64,000 bases of DNA from JAJRPT01 sp965661945 (GCA_965661945.1 CBFIFP010000008.1:1-64000); one strand, 5' to 3'. Positions 1-8,731 are shown, counted from the first letter of the stretch. The notes: generated by a model not told the origin, from the letters alone. Made by a program: numbers and translations.

Positions 1-980
1 GTAAGTGTTCCTTCATTAGGGAAAGGTATTACTTCAATTCCACCGAAAATTACATCAAAATCAATTATTTGACCATAATAATCATATTGATAAGCTGATG
101 CACCTGATCCTCTTTGAATATCAACCCAACAAGCGTCATCATAATTTCTTGAGTAAAGTCTTTTTAATCTCATTCTATTAGGAACTCCAACTTCAATTCC
201 GTCTGCAGGAATTTCTATATCAATTTCATACTCTGCCCAATAGAAATTCAAGAGTGTATAGTTGAAATTATAAATTCCACCATAATAATAGCCAAAACCA
301 CAGTTTGTATAAGGGCTGTTTCTGTAAGTAAGCTGTGTCCAGGGAGTAGTCCATTTTTGAATTAATTCATCACCTCTCCAATCAAATTCTTTATCATTAT
401 TGATATCCCAGTATAGCCAAGTATAGTGAGTTGATCTTATTCTATCAGCAGTCCAAAACTTTAGTGTATAAGTTTTCGCCATACTTAATTCAATTGGCTC
501 CCAAGTTTCTGCTGGTCCTGCAGAGGGGTTATTAGGGTCAACACGCTGGTCACCATTACAAGCTTCATTTGTAGAAATAGGGATACCACCCCATCCACCT
601 TCATCAGCAGGTCCATGAATGTAAATATAAGCAGGGAACCATTTACAACAGTTATCCATCTCCCAAAACCAGAACGGTTCAGATGCTCCTTTTTCATACC
701 ATTCAATTCTGTCTATTCTCGAATAAGGATAATATGTATAACATTCGTACCAATATCCCCAGCCGAATTGTTTGTAACCTCTTAGGTCTTCAGAACCAAG
801 CCATCTAATACTACCATCATAAGGGTGGCAATAAGGATTAGATTCTTCAGAGAAGTTTGGCTCATAACAAGCACCAGGCCAATCGTCTTGTGCCTTCACT
901 TCGGTATTAGTAGCAATACCTAAAAATGCGAACATAAACAATAGGTTTATGTATTTTAGTAAATTAGTCTTTAAAACCAT
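1..980 (-). CDS. Secreted GEVED-like domain protein, 3' end cut by window edge
   Basis: An open frame begins at the ATG at 980 and runs off the window at position 1 (about 326 codons visible). It starts with a Sec signal peptide (basic start, hydrophobic core, cleavage likely after VKA, before QDD). The mature part is rich in Trp, Tyr and Gly and has several Cys, as in extracellular Bacteroidetes proteins. The segment ending in GQIIDFDVIFGG, after a stretch of paired basic residues (RMRLKRLY), resembles the GEVED domain, whose signature is G-E-V-E-D-Y-T-V. The missing C-terminus could hold further domains or a type IX sorting signal. No function is inferred beyond secretion to the surface. 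Domain assignment is moderate; the gene itself is secure. Confidence 0.7.
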   Translation of the reverse strand, partial: MVLKTNLLKYINLLFMFAFLGIATNTEVKAQDDWPGACYEPNFSEESNPYCHPYDGSIRWLGSEDLRGYKQFGWGYWYECYTYYPYSRIDRIEWYEKGASEPFWFWEMDNCCKWFPAYIYIHGPADEGGWGGIPISTNEACNGDQRVDPNNPSAGPAETWEPIELSMAKTYTLKFWTADRIRSTHYTWLYWDINNDKEFDWRGDELIQKWTTPWTQLTYRNSPYTNCGFGYYYGGIYNFNYTLLNFYWAEYEIDIEIPADGIEVGVPNRMRLKRLYSRNYDDACWVDIQRGSGASAYQYDYYGQIIDFDVIFGGIEVIPFPNEGTL

Positions 981-1494
981 TTGACTAAACCTTTAAATTA
1001 ATTGAACAAAATTTATTTATTTTTCTATGTACACAATTAATAACAACATTTTTAGATTTTTGTTACAAAATATTTATAATTTTTTTAATTTTTTTCTTAT
1101 GATAGTTTTATCTATATGTATATTAGTTATTTATATTCTTTCTAAGACAATATTTTTTTAGTATATATGTTTTTTCACTTAATATTTTTCATTATTTAAG
1201 AATTTTATTTTTATTTTTTTTCATTATTTGCTTTTTTTATAAATTTTTAATAACGCTATTTTTTGTTACATTATTTTTAAAAATAATTTTAATATATAGA
1301 TAATCTTTTTTTAATTTTTAAATATTTTTGATAAATTTATATGTAATAAAGATTATTTAAATTGAACATTAAAGTAATATTTTTCGAGTAGATGAACAAA
1401 TTTGAAGTTAAAATCGTATTAAGCAAATAATTTAATATATTTTTCGTTATTAAAATTAATTTTATTAATTTTGAAATATTAATTGGAGAAAATA
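981..1494. other. Long AT-only intergenic region between divergent genes
   Basis: About 510 nt with long T and A runs and almost no G or C from 1020 to 1340. It separates the divergently transcribed secreted protein and pspA, so promoters of both should lie here. I see no open frame, clear hairpin or repeat in it. A GGAG Shine-Dalgarno at 1485-1488 serves pspA. Confidence 0.6.
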
Positions 1495-2181
1495 ATGAGT
1501 ATGTTTGCCCGAATTGCAGATATCTTTAAAGCAAATGTTAACGAAGCTCTCGATAAAGCTGAAGATCCAGAAAAAATGCTAAAACAAATGGTTTTAGAAA
1601 TGGAAGAATCAGTTAACAAAACAACGTTAGCCGTAGCAAGAGGTATAGCAAATGAAAAAAATCTTTTCAAAAAATTAAATAAAGCAAAAGAAGAGCAAGC
1701 CGATTGGCAAGAAAAAGCAAAAAAAGCATTACTCGCAGGCAGAGAAGACCTTGCCAAACAAGCTCTTGAAAAAAAATCTATTTCCGAGAGAAATGAAAAA
1801 GATTTAACTCCTATATATCTGCAGGCAAAAGAAACTGCTGATAAAATGAAATCACAATTAGACCAATTAAAACTCAAATTAGATGAAGCAAGACAAAGAC
1901 AAAGTACTCTTATTGCTCGCTCACAATCTGCAAAAGCTCAAAAATTAATCAGCCAATCTTTCTCTGGTGTTGGCTCAGACGCATTTTCTAAATTTGATAA
2001 ATATGAAGCTAAAATCGAAAATGTTGAAGCAGAAGCTGAAGCATTTGGTCATTTAGCTGGCAATGATAAATCTCTTGAAGATGAATTCAAATTATTAGAA
2101 TTGTCAAGCTCTGATGATGAACTACTTAAACTAAAAGCCGAAATGGGACTATTAGAATCACCTAAAAATAAGGAAGAGTAA
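1495..2181 (+). CDS. pspA: PspA/IM30 family membrane-stress protein
   Basis: PspA/IM30 (ESCRT-III-like) proteins bind and protect the inner membrane under envelope stress. The N-terminus MSMFARIADIFKANVNEALD is the typical amphipathic helix, followed by the family segment AEDPEKMLKQMVLEME and a long Ala/Lys/Glu-rich coiled coil over most of the 228 residues, with an acidic tail. The ATG at 1495 is preferred over an in-frame TTG 12 nt upstream because a GGAG motif sits 6 nt before the ATG. The next gene starts 4 nt after the stop, so the two are almost certainly co-transcribed. No pspF, pspB or pspC is nearby, so regulation differs from the enterobacterial psp operon. Confidence 0.93.
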   Translation: MSMFARIADIFKANVNEALDKAEDPEKMLKQMVLEMEESVNKTTLAVARGIANEKNLFKKLNKAKEEQADWQEKAKKALLAGREDLAKQALEKKSISERNEKDLTPIYLQAKETADKMKSQLDQLKLKLDEARQRQSTLIARSQSAKAQKLISQSFSGVGSDAFSKFDKYEAKIENVEAEAEAFGHLAGNDKSLEDEFKLLELSSSDDELLKLKAEMGLLESPKNKEE

Positions 2182-2185
2182 AAAA

Positions 2186-2680
2186 ATGGGTCAAAAAGTA
2201 TTTAATAAAGATGACCACGAAGTCTTGGTCAATACTCCTCAAGAACTAATCGATAAAACAATAGAAAAAGTTCAAAAGTTTCTAGATAAAAACTTTCCAG
2301 AACATTTATCTTTTGGTAATGGTTCATTCACAATCTCTCGTGGCTCTACTCAAGTTATGATTATTGTTAGACCATTTACTAATAAAGAGACAAGTGTTGA
2401 ATGTATAAGCCAAGTTGTAACAGGTGCAAAAATTTCACCTGAGTTAATGAACTTTTTATTAAGGAAAAATGCCGAACTCCACTTTGGAGCATTTGGTCTT
2501 TATTTCGATAATACAATAACTTACTCACACGCAATTGCCGGAACACATTTAGATGAAAATGAACTTTTAAACACATTAAATACAGTAGCAGTAATTGCAG
2601 ACCATTACGACGATAAAATAGTCGAAATAGCTGGCGGAAAGAGAGCTACTGATTTGCTTGACGATATTAGTATGTTTTAA
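2186..2680 (+). CDS. YbjN-domain (type III chaperone-like fold) protein
   Basis: A 164-residue cytoplasmic protein with no signal peptide or membrane segment. The pattern of a central hydrophobic strand (TQVMIIVRPF), then ISPELMNFLLRKNAELHFGAFGLYFDN and a C-terminal helix around HAIAGTHLDENELL, matches YbjN/CesT-like small domains that act as chaperones or adaptors. It lies 4 nt behind pspA and ahead of a terminator, forming a two-gene unit. A role as a PspA partner is inferred from this context only. YbjN assignment is by remembered family pattern and is fairly confident. Confidence 0.75.
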   Translation: MGQKVFNKDDHEVLVNTPQELIDKTIEKVQKFLDKNFPEHLSFGNGSFTISRGSTQVMIIVRPFTNKETSVECISQVVTGAKISPELMNFLLRKNAELHFGAFGLYFDNTITYSHAIAGTHLDENELLNTLNTVAVIADHYDDKIVEIAGGKRATDLLDDISMF

Positions 2681-2708
2681 ATAGTCTATATATATAATTT
2701 TTATATTT

Positions 2709-2737
2709 TAAGAGGGCTTTACAGTCCTCTTTTTTTA
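2709..2737 (+). terminator. Rho-independent terminator after pspA-ybjN unit
   Basis: AAGAGGGC and GTCCTCTT form a stem (one wobble) followed by seven T. It lies 28 nt after the YbjN gene stop. The convergent gene ending at 2756 may use it in the other direction. Confidence 0.75.
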
Positions 2738-2755
2738 TATTTTGATTTCAAATAA

Positions 2756-3061
2756 CTAACTTTTCTTTTTTCTTCTTAATCGTGAAAAAGATTTCTTCTG
2801 GAAATTCCAAAAAAAGTCAAATTGTCTGAAAATAAAAGCCCAGAATAATAACAAAACTTGGTAAATAGGAATGATTGTTAAAATATATGCTGGATAAAAT
2901 ATATAATTAGATGTATTGCTATCAATACCTAAGAACTCAAAAACAATTTTTTTTACAAATAAAGCACTACTTCCAGTAATTCCAAAAACTATAATTATAA
3001 TTATTACTTGAAATGTTGATTTTATTTTCCATCTTTTTTTTAGTTTATCTATAAATGTCAT
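2756..3061 (-). CDS. Small inner-membrane protein, possibly DUF6787
   Basis: A 101-residue protein with a basic N-terminus (KLKKRWKIKS), two hydrophobic helices at about residues 16-40 and 52-78, and a strongly basic tail ending SRLRRKKKS. The layout RWxIKSTFQ followed by a GITGSSALFVKK segment recalls small conserved membrane proteins of Bacteroidetes (DUF6787), but I am not certain. The positive ends place both termini in the cytoplasm. It sits alone, converging on pspA-ybjN and about 100 nt downstream of rodZ on the same strand. No function can be assigned. Confidence 0.6.
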   Translation of the reverse strand: MTFIDKLKKRWKIKSTFQVIIIIIVFGITGSSALFVKKIVFEFLGIDSNTSNYIFYPAYILTIIPIYQVLLLFWAFIFRQFDFFWNFQKKSFSRLRRKKKS

Positions 3062-3165
3062 AATTTATTATTTAAGTAATTTATTTTTATATAAATACAT
3101 TTTTTTATAATATGAAGCTGAAAAAATAATTTAAATGGCAGAAGCCAATATATACATAGTAATTA

Positions 3166-3945
3166 TCACCATGGAGTAGTGGTTTTAACTTTATCTCTAG
3201 TAACTCTCACATTTCTCACAGTTGTTCCTGGTGAACCAAATGGTTCAAGAGTCTTTCCATCTCTTATATATTCAATAGCTCCAAAATTTCCCTGATGAAT
3301 AATAAAATACTCTTTTGCTTTCCATGTTTTAGATTGTTTAGGAATAAAAAGTACTTCATCTACTTTTTGACCATCCATATCAATTCTAACCCAAGCGGTA
3401 TCAACAGCAATTGCCTTTAAAATTATTGAATCTTGATAAACAATACTATTGTCGATATCTTCATCCGTTATGATAATCTGTTCACTGTCTGGTGAAAGTG
3501 CAGTGTTCTGCTCAATTTTTGGTTCTTCAGGCAGTTCTTTTTCATAAAATAGTGAAATATAAAGTAAAACTAAAACTAAAAGTCCAAATGCAAAATATAA
3601 AGCATAGTTCATGAAATTTGGATTTAACTCAAAACCAAATAAATTTATAGTACCTTTTATAGAGCCATAATCTTTCAATGGTTTAGATTGGGCTTTGTAG
3701 ATTTTTTCTTTTTCTTTTGTCTTTAATGGACTAAAAAATTGTCCATATTCTTCTTCAGGAATTTCTAAATATGTAACGATAGTTTTTAAAAAAGAAACAC
3801 CGTAGACTGCAGGCAATAAAGAAAAATCTCCTTCTTCGATTGCAGAAAGAATATTTTTCCGTATTTTTGTCTTATCAGATAATTCATTCAGGGAAATCCC
3901 TTTTTTCTCACGATAAGATTTAATTATGTTTGCTAATTCGTCCAT
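3166..3945 (-). CDS. rodZ: RodZ-like cell-shape protein
   Basis: RodZ links MreB filaments to the membrane during elongation. Residues 1-70 are a helix-turn-helix of the HTH_25 type (LANIIKSYREKKGISLNELS, then TKIRKNILSAIEEGDF), residues about 110-131 form one transmembrane helix, and the periplasmic C-terminus (about 170-259) contains the DUF4115-like beta domain with AVDTAWVRIDMDGQ. Length 259 is normal for the family. Its start lies inside the first codons of the divergent gene at 3926. A TATATTTG box sits 8 nt upstream of the ATG. Confidence 0.88.
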   Translation of the reverse strand: MDELANIIKSYREKKGISLNELSDKTKIRKNILSAIEEGDFSLLPAVYGVSFLKTIVTYLEIPEEEYGQFFSPLKTKEKEKIYKAQSKPLKDYGSIKGTINLFGFELNPNFMNYALYFAFGLLVLVLLYISLFYEKELPEEPKIEQNTALSPDSEQIIITDEDIDNSIVYQDSIILKAIAVDTAWVRIDMDGQKVDEVLFIPKQSKTWKAKEYFIIHQGNFGAIEYIRDGKTLEPFGSPGTTVRNVRVTRDKVKTTTPW

Positions 3946-5011
3946 AGATTTTCCAAATATACGAAATTATATTCAAAAACCAAGCCAATTATTTCATATT
4001 ATTAGCTTGTTGCTAATATTAATACTTAGTAACATCTTAATATCTAAGGAAACTAAAGATTCTGTAAGAAGAATAACAAAAGAAGAATTTAAATATGCCG
4101 ATTCTTATAGATACACTTTAACAGGAAAATTACCACCCTTAGAAAATAACTTAAAAAAATCTACTTACATTTACACTGGGTTGGGTGTAAGTGCTTTGTT
4201 TGTTGGTCAGCATATTGCTCAGAGCAGAACGATTTGGGAAGAAAAAACTAGCTTTAGGATAATCGAAGATGGCGCTTATGGATTATACGTAGATAAAGCT
4301 GGACATTTTGTTAGTTCTTACTTATCGTGTTATATGCTTAGTGAAGCAATGCTATCGGTTGATATGAAAGAAAGTCAAGCTAAGTTAATAGGCGGACTTT
4401 TAGGACTTGGATATATAACATATATTGAAATAATGGATGGGTTTGGTGCTAACTTTGGTTTTTCTCCATCAGATTTTTATTTCAATGCTGCAGGGGCTGG
4501 TTTTTTTATCCTACAAAATTATTATCCTTATTTTGAGAATTTCACGCCAAAGTTTCAAATAATAAATTCAGAGTTATTTGGCTACGAAAAAAGAATACCG
4601 CATAGTTTTTTTGTTGATGAATATGCATCACAAGTTTTTTTTATATCAATGAACGTTCATAATATGTTGCCAGATAATTTAAAAAGATATTGGCTTCCTT
4701 GGTTAGAACTTAGTTTTGGATATACTGCAAGAAACCAAACAAATTTAGATGAAAGAACTGACCATGTGGATTTAAGCAAAAGTCCCAATTGGGGAGTTCA
4801 AAGAAATGGGATTCCATATTATCTTGGAGAGCCAAGATTTATAATTGCATTGGATTATAATCTTACTAAACTAATACCAGAAAGTAAATATAATTTTGTG
4901 AACTGGGCTGTTCAGTCTATTAATTATTTCAAGTTGCCAGCTCCCGCTATTGAATTTGATATTAATGGTAAAGCTAGATTTCTTTTATTATACCCTTTTA
5001 TAAAATTTTAG
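3926..5011 (+). CDS. DUF2279 family probable membrane/periplasmic protein
   Basis: The core around YGLYVDKAGHFVSSYL, then GGLLGLGYITYIEIMDGF and FGFSPSDFYFNAAGAG, is the signature of DUF2279 (YfiM-type predicted periplasmic proteins). An N-terminal hydrophobic segment near residues 23-39 acts as signal or anchor. The ATG at 3926 overlaps the divergent rodZ start by 20 nt, so the true start may be later, for example TTG at 4007; the hydrophobic segment would be retained either way. The C-terminal half has Trp/Tyr-rich strands of unknown role. Function is unknown. Confidence 0.78.
   Translation: MFANSSIDFPNIRNYIQKPSQLFHIISLLLILILSNILISKETKDSVRRITKEEFKYADSYRYTLTGKLPPLENNLKKSTYIYTGLGVSALFVGQHIAQSRTIWEEKTSFRIIEDGAYGLYVDKAGHFVSSYLSCYMLSEAMLSVDMKESQAKLIGGLLGLGYITYIEIMDGFGANFGFSPSDFYFNAAGAGFFILQNYYPYFENFTPKFQIINSELFGYEKRIPHSFFVDEYASQVFFISMNVHNMLPDNLKRYWLPWLELSFGYTARNQTNLDERTDHVDLSKSPNWGVQRNGIPYYLGEPRFIIALDYNLTKLIPESKYNFVNWAVQSINYFKLPAPAIEFDINGKARFLLLYPFIKF
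3954..3961 (-). promoter_or_regulatory. Bacteroidetes-type -7 box upstream of rodZ
   Basis: On the minus strand this reads TATATTTG, matching the TAnnTTTG -7 element of Bacteroidetes sigma factors. It is only 8 nt from the rodZ ATG, giving a very short leader. No convincing TTTG -33 element is seen, so this is tentative. Confidence 0.4.
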
Positions 5012-5054
5012 ATTACTATGTATAAATTAATTTTAAAAATAATTTAAAAATTTA

Positions 5055-5091
5055 AAAAGGGATTATAATTTTATTTTATAATCCTTTAAAA
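5055..5091. terminator. Bidirectional terminator between convergent genes
   Basis: A GGATTATAA/TTATAATCC stem is flanked by A-rich sequence on the left and T-rich sequence on the right. It lies between the DUF2279 gene and the FadL-type gene, which converge, and can end both transcripts. Confidence 0.75.
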
Positions 5092-5095
5092 AATA

Positions 5096-6535
5096 TTAAA
5101 ATCTGTAAGTGAATCCTGCTGTTACATTTGTTACATCTCTGAACATTGTATAGCTTTGCTCAACTCCTGCTGTACTATATAAGAAATTAGTTCGGTCGAA
5201 ATCGCTATTAGAAAGCGAAACATCTAACATTATATGCTTACCAACTAAAAAGCCTGCTCCTACAGCTAATGTTTTGATAGTTGATATATCTATCCATCCT
5301 TGACGATATGGAGTATTATAAGATGAATAAGAACCACGTAAGAATATTGGATATAAAGGAAATTTATATTCTACTCCAACACCCCAATCTATTTTTGCAG
5401 AAGCAAGTCTTTCTTGAATTGAAGAGTTGATTTCATCTAAATATCTTGCATCAACAGTAATTCTTTGAAATGAATTTTGCTCTCTAAAGTTTAAGTTTGT
5501 CATATCCATATAAGTTAATGCTCCAGAGAATGTAAATCCAAGTATGTTTTGTGATATTCCAAAATTATATCTTGTTGGTGTAACAACTGAGTATTCTGAT
5601 TCTCCCCCATCTTGAAAGTTAGAGGCATCTCCATTATCAAATTGTACATCCATACTTTCTCTCCAAGTTTCTGAAAAATTATACCTTGTTGGTAAATCAA
5701 CAGATAAAAAAGCTCTTGTTTTTTTTGTGGGAGTAACAACTAATCCAATAGAACCTGTATGACCTGTCATGCTTTGACTAATTTCTAAATCACTATACAT
5801 TGAACTTAAATCAACGTTAGTCCAATTTTCACTATCATTAACATCGTATTTGTTATAAATATCAAATTCATCTAATTTACGGAATGTAGAAAAATTAGAA
5901 CTATGTAAGGAGTAACTTGCCCCTATTGCAGCCATTTCACCTAAAGAAAATGCAAATCCCATTGTAAATCTTGAATTACTTCCTCTATTTCTCAAGCTAT
6001 AATTTTGTTGGAGTGAATCAGTAACTGGTGATAGCATTGGGTTGCTAGCAGGAGCAAGTCCTAAATCAGACAACGCACCATCTCTGTTAGCTGAATATGA
6101 ACCAATTAAAGAACTATTTGGATTAAAACCTGAAAAATTAACTAAATCTCTAAAATCGAAATCTCTAAAATAACCAAGACCTATGGTAAATTTCCTTGTA
6201 TCACTTGTAAAAGGGATGACATAAGTAAAGTTATTCAAATATTGAGCTGACCTATCATTCTTGAAATCACTATCTATAAAATTTATATCTGAATTTAGAT
6301 ACTTTACATTAACTCCTGCTTGAATCTCTCCCGTTGGGACTAGATACATTCCTGCGGGATTGAAGTAAAGCGAAGAGCCATCATCATTTATTCCATAAAA
6401 GGACATACCAAGCGCATTACTACGTGCTGAAATTCCATTTTCTCTTCGTGTTAGGTTTAGTCCATCTTCCAGAACTTGAGCTAACAATGAATTTGAAGAA
6501 AAAGCTAAAATTAACAATAAAATTATTTTTTTCAT
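5096..6535 (-). CDS. OmpP1/FadL-type outer-membrane transport protein
   Basis: A 479-residue outer-membrane beta-barrel. The signal peptide ends at SLLAQ, and just after it comes the FadL-family start block: SNALGMSFYGINDDGSSLYF followed by NPAGM. FadL-type proteins pass long-chain fatty acids and other hydrophobic compounds across the outer membrane. Alternating strands run through to a C-terminal Phe (TAGFTYRF), the usual barrel-assembly signal. Its ATG overlaps the stop of the upstream lipoprotein gene by one base (TAATG), so the two are translationally coupled. Substrate is unknown. Confidence 0.85.
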   Translation of the reverse strand: MKKIILLLILAFSSNSLLAQVLEDGLNLTRRENGISARSNALGMSFYGINDDGSSLYFNPAGMYLVPTGEIQAGVNVKYLNSDINFIDSDFKNDRSAQYLNNFTYVIPFTSDTRKFTIGLGYFRDFDFRDLVNFSGFNPNSSLIGSYSANRDGALSDLGLAPASNPMLSPVTDSLQQNYSLRNRGSNSRFTMGFAFSLGEMAAIGASYSLHSSNFSTFRKLDEFDIYNKYDVNDSENWTNVDLSSMYSDLEISQSMTGHTGSIGLVVTPTKKTRAFLSVDLPTRYNFSETWRESMDVQFDNGDASNFQDGGESEYSVVTPTRYNFGISQNILGFTFSGALTYMDMTNLNFREQNSFQRITVDARYLDEINSSIQERLASAKIDWGVGVEYKFPLYPIFLRGSYSSYNTPYRQGWIDISTIKTLAVGAGFLVGKHIMLDVSLSNSDFDRTNFLYSTAGVEQSYTMFRDVTNVTAGFTYRF

Positions 6536-7422
6536 TATCTACCTCTTGAACTACCAGATGAACGAGATGAACCACTTCCTCGAGATGAACCACTTGAACC
6601 AGAACCACTTCTTGAGTTACCAGAACTTCTGCTTGGTTGAGCCGAAGAGCCAGATGAGCGTGAAGGTGGCGAATAGTTAGAATTACCTCTTTGATTACCA
6701 GAACCTCTCTGCTGTTGCGAATTATTATTAGGTTGTGAATAAGTGTTAGTCCTTGTAGGAGTATTCCTAGTCCCAGAGCTTCTTGGAGATGATTGATATT
6801 GCTCTCCACGTCTGTAAATATTTTGCCCAGAAGAAGTAAATCTTTCTGACCTTGGGTTGTAATCACGACTATTATTTATAGACCTGTTTGTACCTCTTGG
6901 ATTGTAAACAGAGTAAGTTCCTCGATTGCTACTATAGCTTCTGAATTCATTTCTTCTTATAGGTCTATCGTAGTATGTATAAACTGATTGGTTGTACCAA
7001 TGTCTGTAATGTGGTCTTACATACCAGTAGTCGTTCCAAGTTACACCATGATAAGGATGGTAGTTATACCAAGGCGAGTACCACTCTGGTCCCCAATAAT
7101 TTGAGTAATGAACATAAACCCCAGACCTTCTTCTTGGAGTCATTCCCCAGCCGTGATAACTGTTCCACCAAGGGACTATCACAGGAACATAAACTGGTCC
7201 ATTGTACTGAGTTCTATTAACATTATCATTTCTAACAATATCTTGTTGATTATTATTAGTATTATTTAGAGGATTACTCCAATTTGAGTTATTATCAAAA
7301 ACTGGGTCATCTTTTTGTTTTGCTTTAGGGTCGTTGTCATATCCATAGTAAGAACTACCTGGGTCATAACTTGAACAAGCAAAAGTAACCAATGGTATTA
7401 TTAAAAACATTAGGTATCTCAT
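6535..7422 (-). CDS. Ser/Gly/Arg-rich lipoprotein
   Basis: A 295-residue protein with a lipobox (LVTFAC, Cys at about residue 16). The middle (about 70-160) is very rich in Tyr, Trp, His and Arg, with a WWNSYHGWGMTPRRR stretch. The C-terminal 110 residues are low-complexity Ser/Gly/Arg/Asn repeats built from SSG and RSSGS units. I do not recognise the family; similar tyrosine-rich lipoproteins with disordered tails occur in Bacteroidetes. It is the first gene of a coupled pair with the FadL-type porin. The DNA of the tail is an imperfect tandem repeat and may vary in length between strains. Confidence 0.75.
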   Translation of the reverse strand: MRYLMFLIIPLVTFACSSYDPGSSYYGYDNDPKAKQKDDPVFDNNSNWSNPLNNTNNNQQDIVRNDNVNRTQYNGPVYVPVIVPWWNSYHGWGMTPRRRSGVYVHYSNYWGPEWYSPWYNYHPYHGVTWNDYWYVRPHYRHWYNQSVYTYYDRPIRRNEFRSYSSNRGTYSVYNPRGTNRSINNSRDYNPRSERFTSSGQNIYRRGEQYQSSPRSSGTRNTPTRTNTYSQPNNNSQQQRGSGNQRGNSNYSPPSRSSGSSAQPSRSSGNSRSGSGSSGSSRGSGSSRSSGSSRGR

Positions 7423-7549
7423 TTTTACCTCCTATATTATTTATTCTTATACTATACAAACGAATTAGATTGTGTTTTAGTTTCAATTTTATCATTAGAA
7501 TTAACTTAGAATTTTAATAAAATTAAATATTTCAATTATTATTAGAATT

Positions 7550-8305
7550 TTAAACAAATATCTCTTCTTTTATCTCTTCTTTTATCTCTTCTTTTTCTAA
7601 ATTCTTAATCACTAAATTATCGTCAGTGGTAACATCAGGTGGTGCTAAAACATAATTTTCTTCATTTAGTTTTATATTTCCTATCATGTCGAATTCTTGC
7701 CATATATTTTTTGTTTCAATAGAACTTACATAGTTATTAAGATTTTCTAGTTCATATTTGTAATGCTCATCGAGGTCTAAAAGTGCTTTTTCGGTGAGAT
7801 TATCATCCTCTTCGCCAGACATAATTTTATCGAGATGGGTATCGATGCTTATACATATTTTTGTATAACATTCAATTGCTCTAAGTATTTTATTATATGA
7901 ATTTAAACGACCATCTATTTCGCTTTTTTGGGTTATAATTGCTGTCATTGTTAGATTACAACCCAAATGGTTTTTATTAGTTATATTGTTAATAATATTG
8001 GTTGCTTCATCTTGGGCTTTATTTAGTGCTTCGATTTTATTAATTTTTAGTTCTTCTCTTTTTAATTTTTCAAGGTTCATTCTCATTTTGTAGTGTTTAC
8101 TATCATATTCCTTTGCACGCTCTAACCAGTTGTATTTTTTAGCGTAGGCGTAAACCATTCTTTCTGATTTGGCGATGTCTTCTGCCATTTTAGATATTTT
8201 TCTGGGTGAAGACATTGAGATATACGCTTTAAAAAAGCTATACTGAGCATTACTTTCGTAATCTAATTGAGTGGGTAATATCGTTTTTAATTCTGCATTT
8301 GTCAT
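7550..8305 (-). CDS. Solitary terminase-small-subunit-like HTH protein
   Basis: A 251-residue cytoplasmic protein. Residues about 28-70 (KISKMAEDIAKSERMVYAYA, then KKYNWLERAKEYD) look like the helix-turn-helix plus W-x-x-R-A-x-x-Y-D motif of phage terminase small subunits. The middle is helical and Lys/Glu-rich. The tail is acidic and ends in a KEEIKEEIKEEI repeat encoded by a 12-bp DNA repeat. No large terminase, portal or other phage gene is nearby, so this is either a phage relic or a domesticated DNA-binding protein. Function is inferred weakly. Confidence 0.6.
   Translation of the reverse strand: MTNAELKTILPTQLDYESNAQYSFFKAYISMSSPRKISKMAEDIAKSERMVYAYAKKYNWLERAKEYDSKHYKMRMNLEKLKREELKINKIEALNKAQDEATNIINNITNKNHLGCNLTMTAIITQKSEIDGRLNSYNKILRAIECYTKICISIDTHLDKIMSGEEDDNLTEKALLDLDEHYKYELENLNNYVSSIETKNIWQEFDMIGNIKLNEENYVLAPPDVTTDDNLVIKNLEKEEIKEEIKEEIFV
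7559..7594 (+). repeat. Three perfect 12-bp tandem repeats in coding tail
   Basis: TATCTCTTCTTT occurs three times in a row and encodes the EEIK units at the C-terminus of the gene on the minus strand. Copy-number changes keep the frame, so tail length could vary. Confidence 0.9.
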
Positions 8306-8445
8306 TTTTTATTCCTTTTTTAATTATAAATTTTAATTATTGCGAAATTAAATAATGAAAAATACCAATCAAGTATTTATTTTTAAAAATAATTATATTT
8401 TGTTTTTATTTAGTTTTATTCAAAACGAGGAGGTATAATAAAAGG

Positions 8446-8529
8446 ATGCAGTTTTTGTATTTTATTGATTCTATTGCATTTATGGCGTTTTTATTTTATA
8501 TGGCTAATATTGTGTGCAGTGAAAAGTAA
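8446..8529 (+). CDS. Possible 27-residue hydrophobic peptide
   Basis: A short frame encodes a peptide beginning MQFLYFIDSIAFM and ending IVCSEK, one likely membrane helix. A GAGGAGGT motif lies 12 nt upstream, rather far, with AAGG immediately before the ATG. Small membrane peptides of this kind include type I toxins, but nothing else supports that here. Chance is a real alternative in a spacer region. Confidence 0.25.
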   Translation: MQFLYFIDSIAFMAFLFYMANIVCSEK

Positions 8530-8589
8530 GTTATTTTTTTTGTGATTTTGAGAACTTTTGGAAGGTATGGGGGGGGCTAATTGATTTAT

Positions 8590-8613
8590 GTCATTTCGGC
8601 TCCGCTCAATGAC
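8590..8613. repeat. Inverted-repeat relic (GTCATT...AATGAC)
   Basis: GTCATT and AATGAC bracket TCGGCTCCGCTC. It matches the small interspersed repeat GTCATTCTGAGCG-AGCGAAGAATC seen in many bacterial genomes, in truncated form. Confidence 0.55.
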
Positions 8614-8731
8614 CTTGGGATTTGTTTTGAATCTAACGGAGCTTGATCTTTATGGTGTTAGTGGGTTTATAAATATTTCGCAACGATGTTGCTTTTTTAT
8701 GTGATAAAATCGGAGATTTTAAATTTTTTAA

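Noticed and set aside
485..706. A 73-codon frame inside the GEVED-type gene
   Set aside because: The longer frame from 980 has a signal peptide and good domain text; this one is another phase of it.
981..1494. An origin of replication in the AT-only spacer
   Set aside because: No DnaA-box cluster (TTATCCACA type) or neighbouring dnaA/dnaN was found; AT-richness alone is not enough.
1479..1877. A 132-codon frame on the strand opposite pspA
   Set aside because: It lies wholly antisense to the clear PspA coding region and its product has no start context or family sense.
6420..6866. A frame on the minus strand across the lipoprotein/FadL junction
   Set aside because: It reads the low-complexity Ser/Gly tail in another phase; the two coupled genes explain the sequence.
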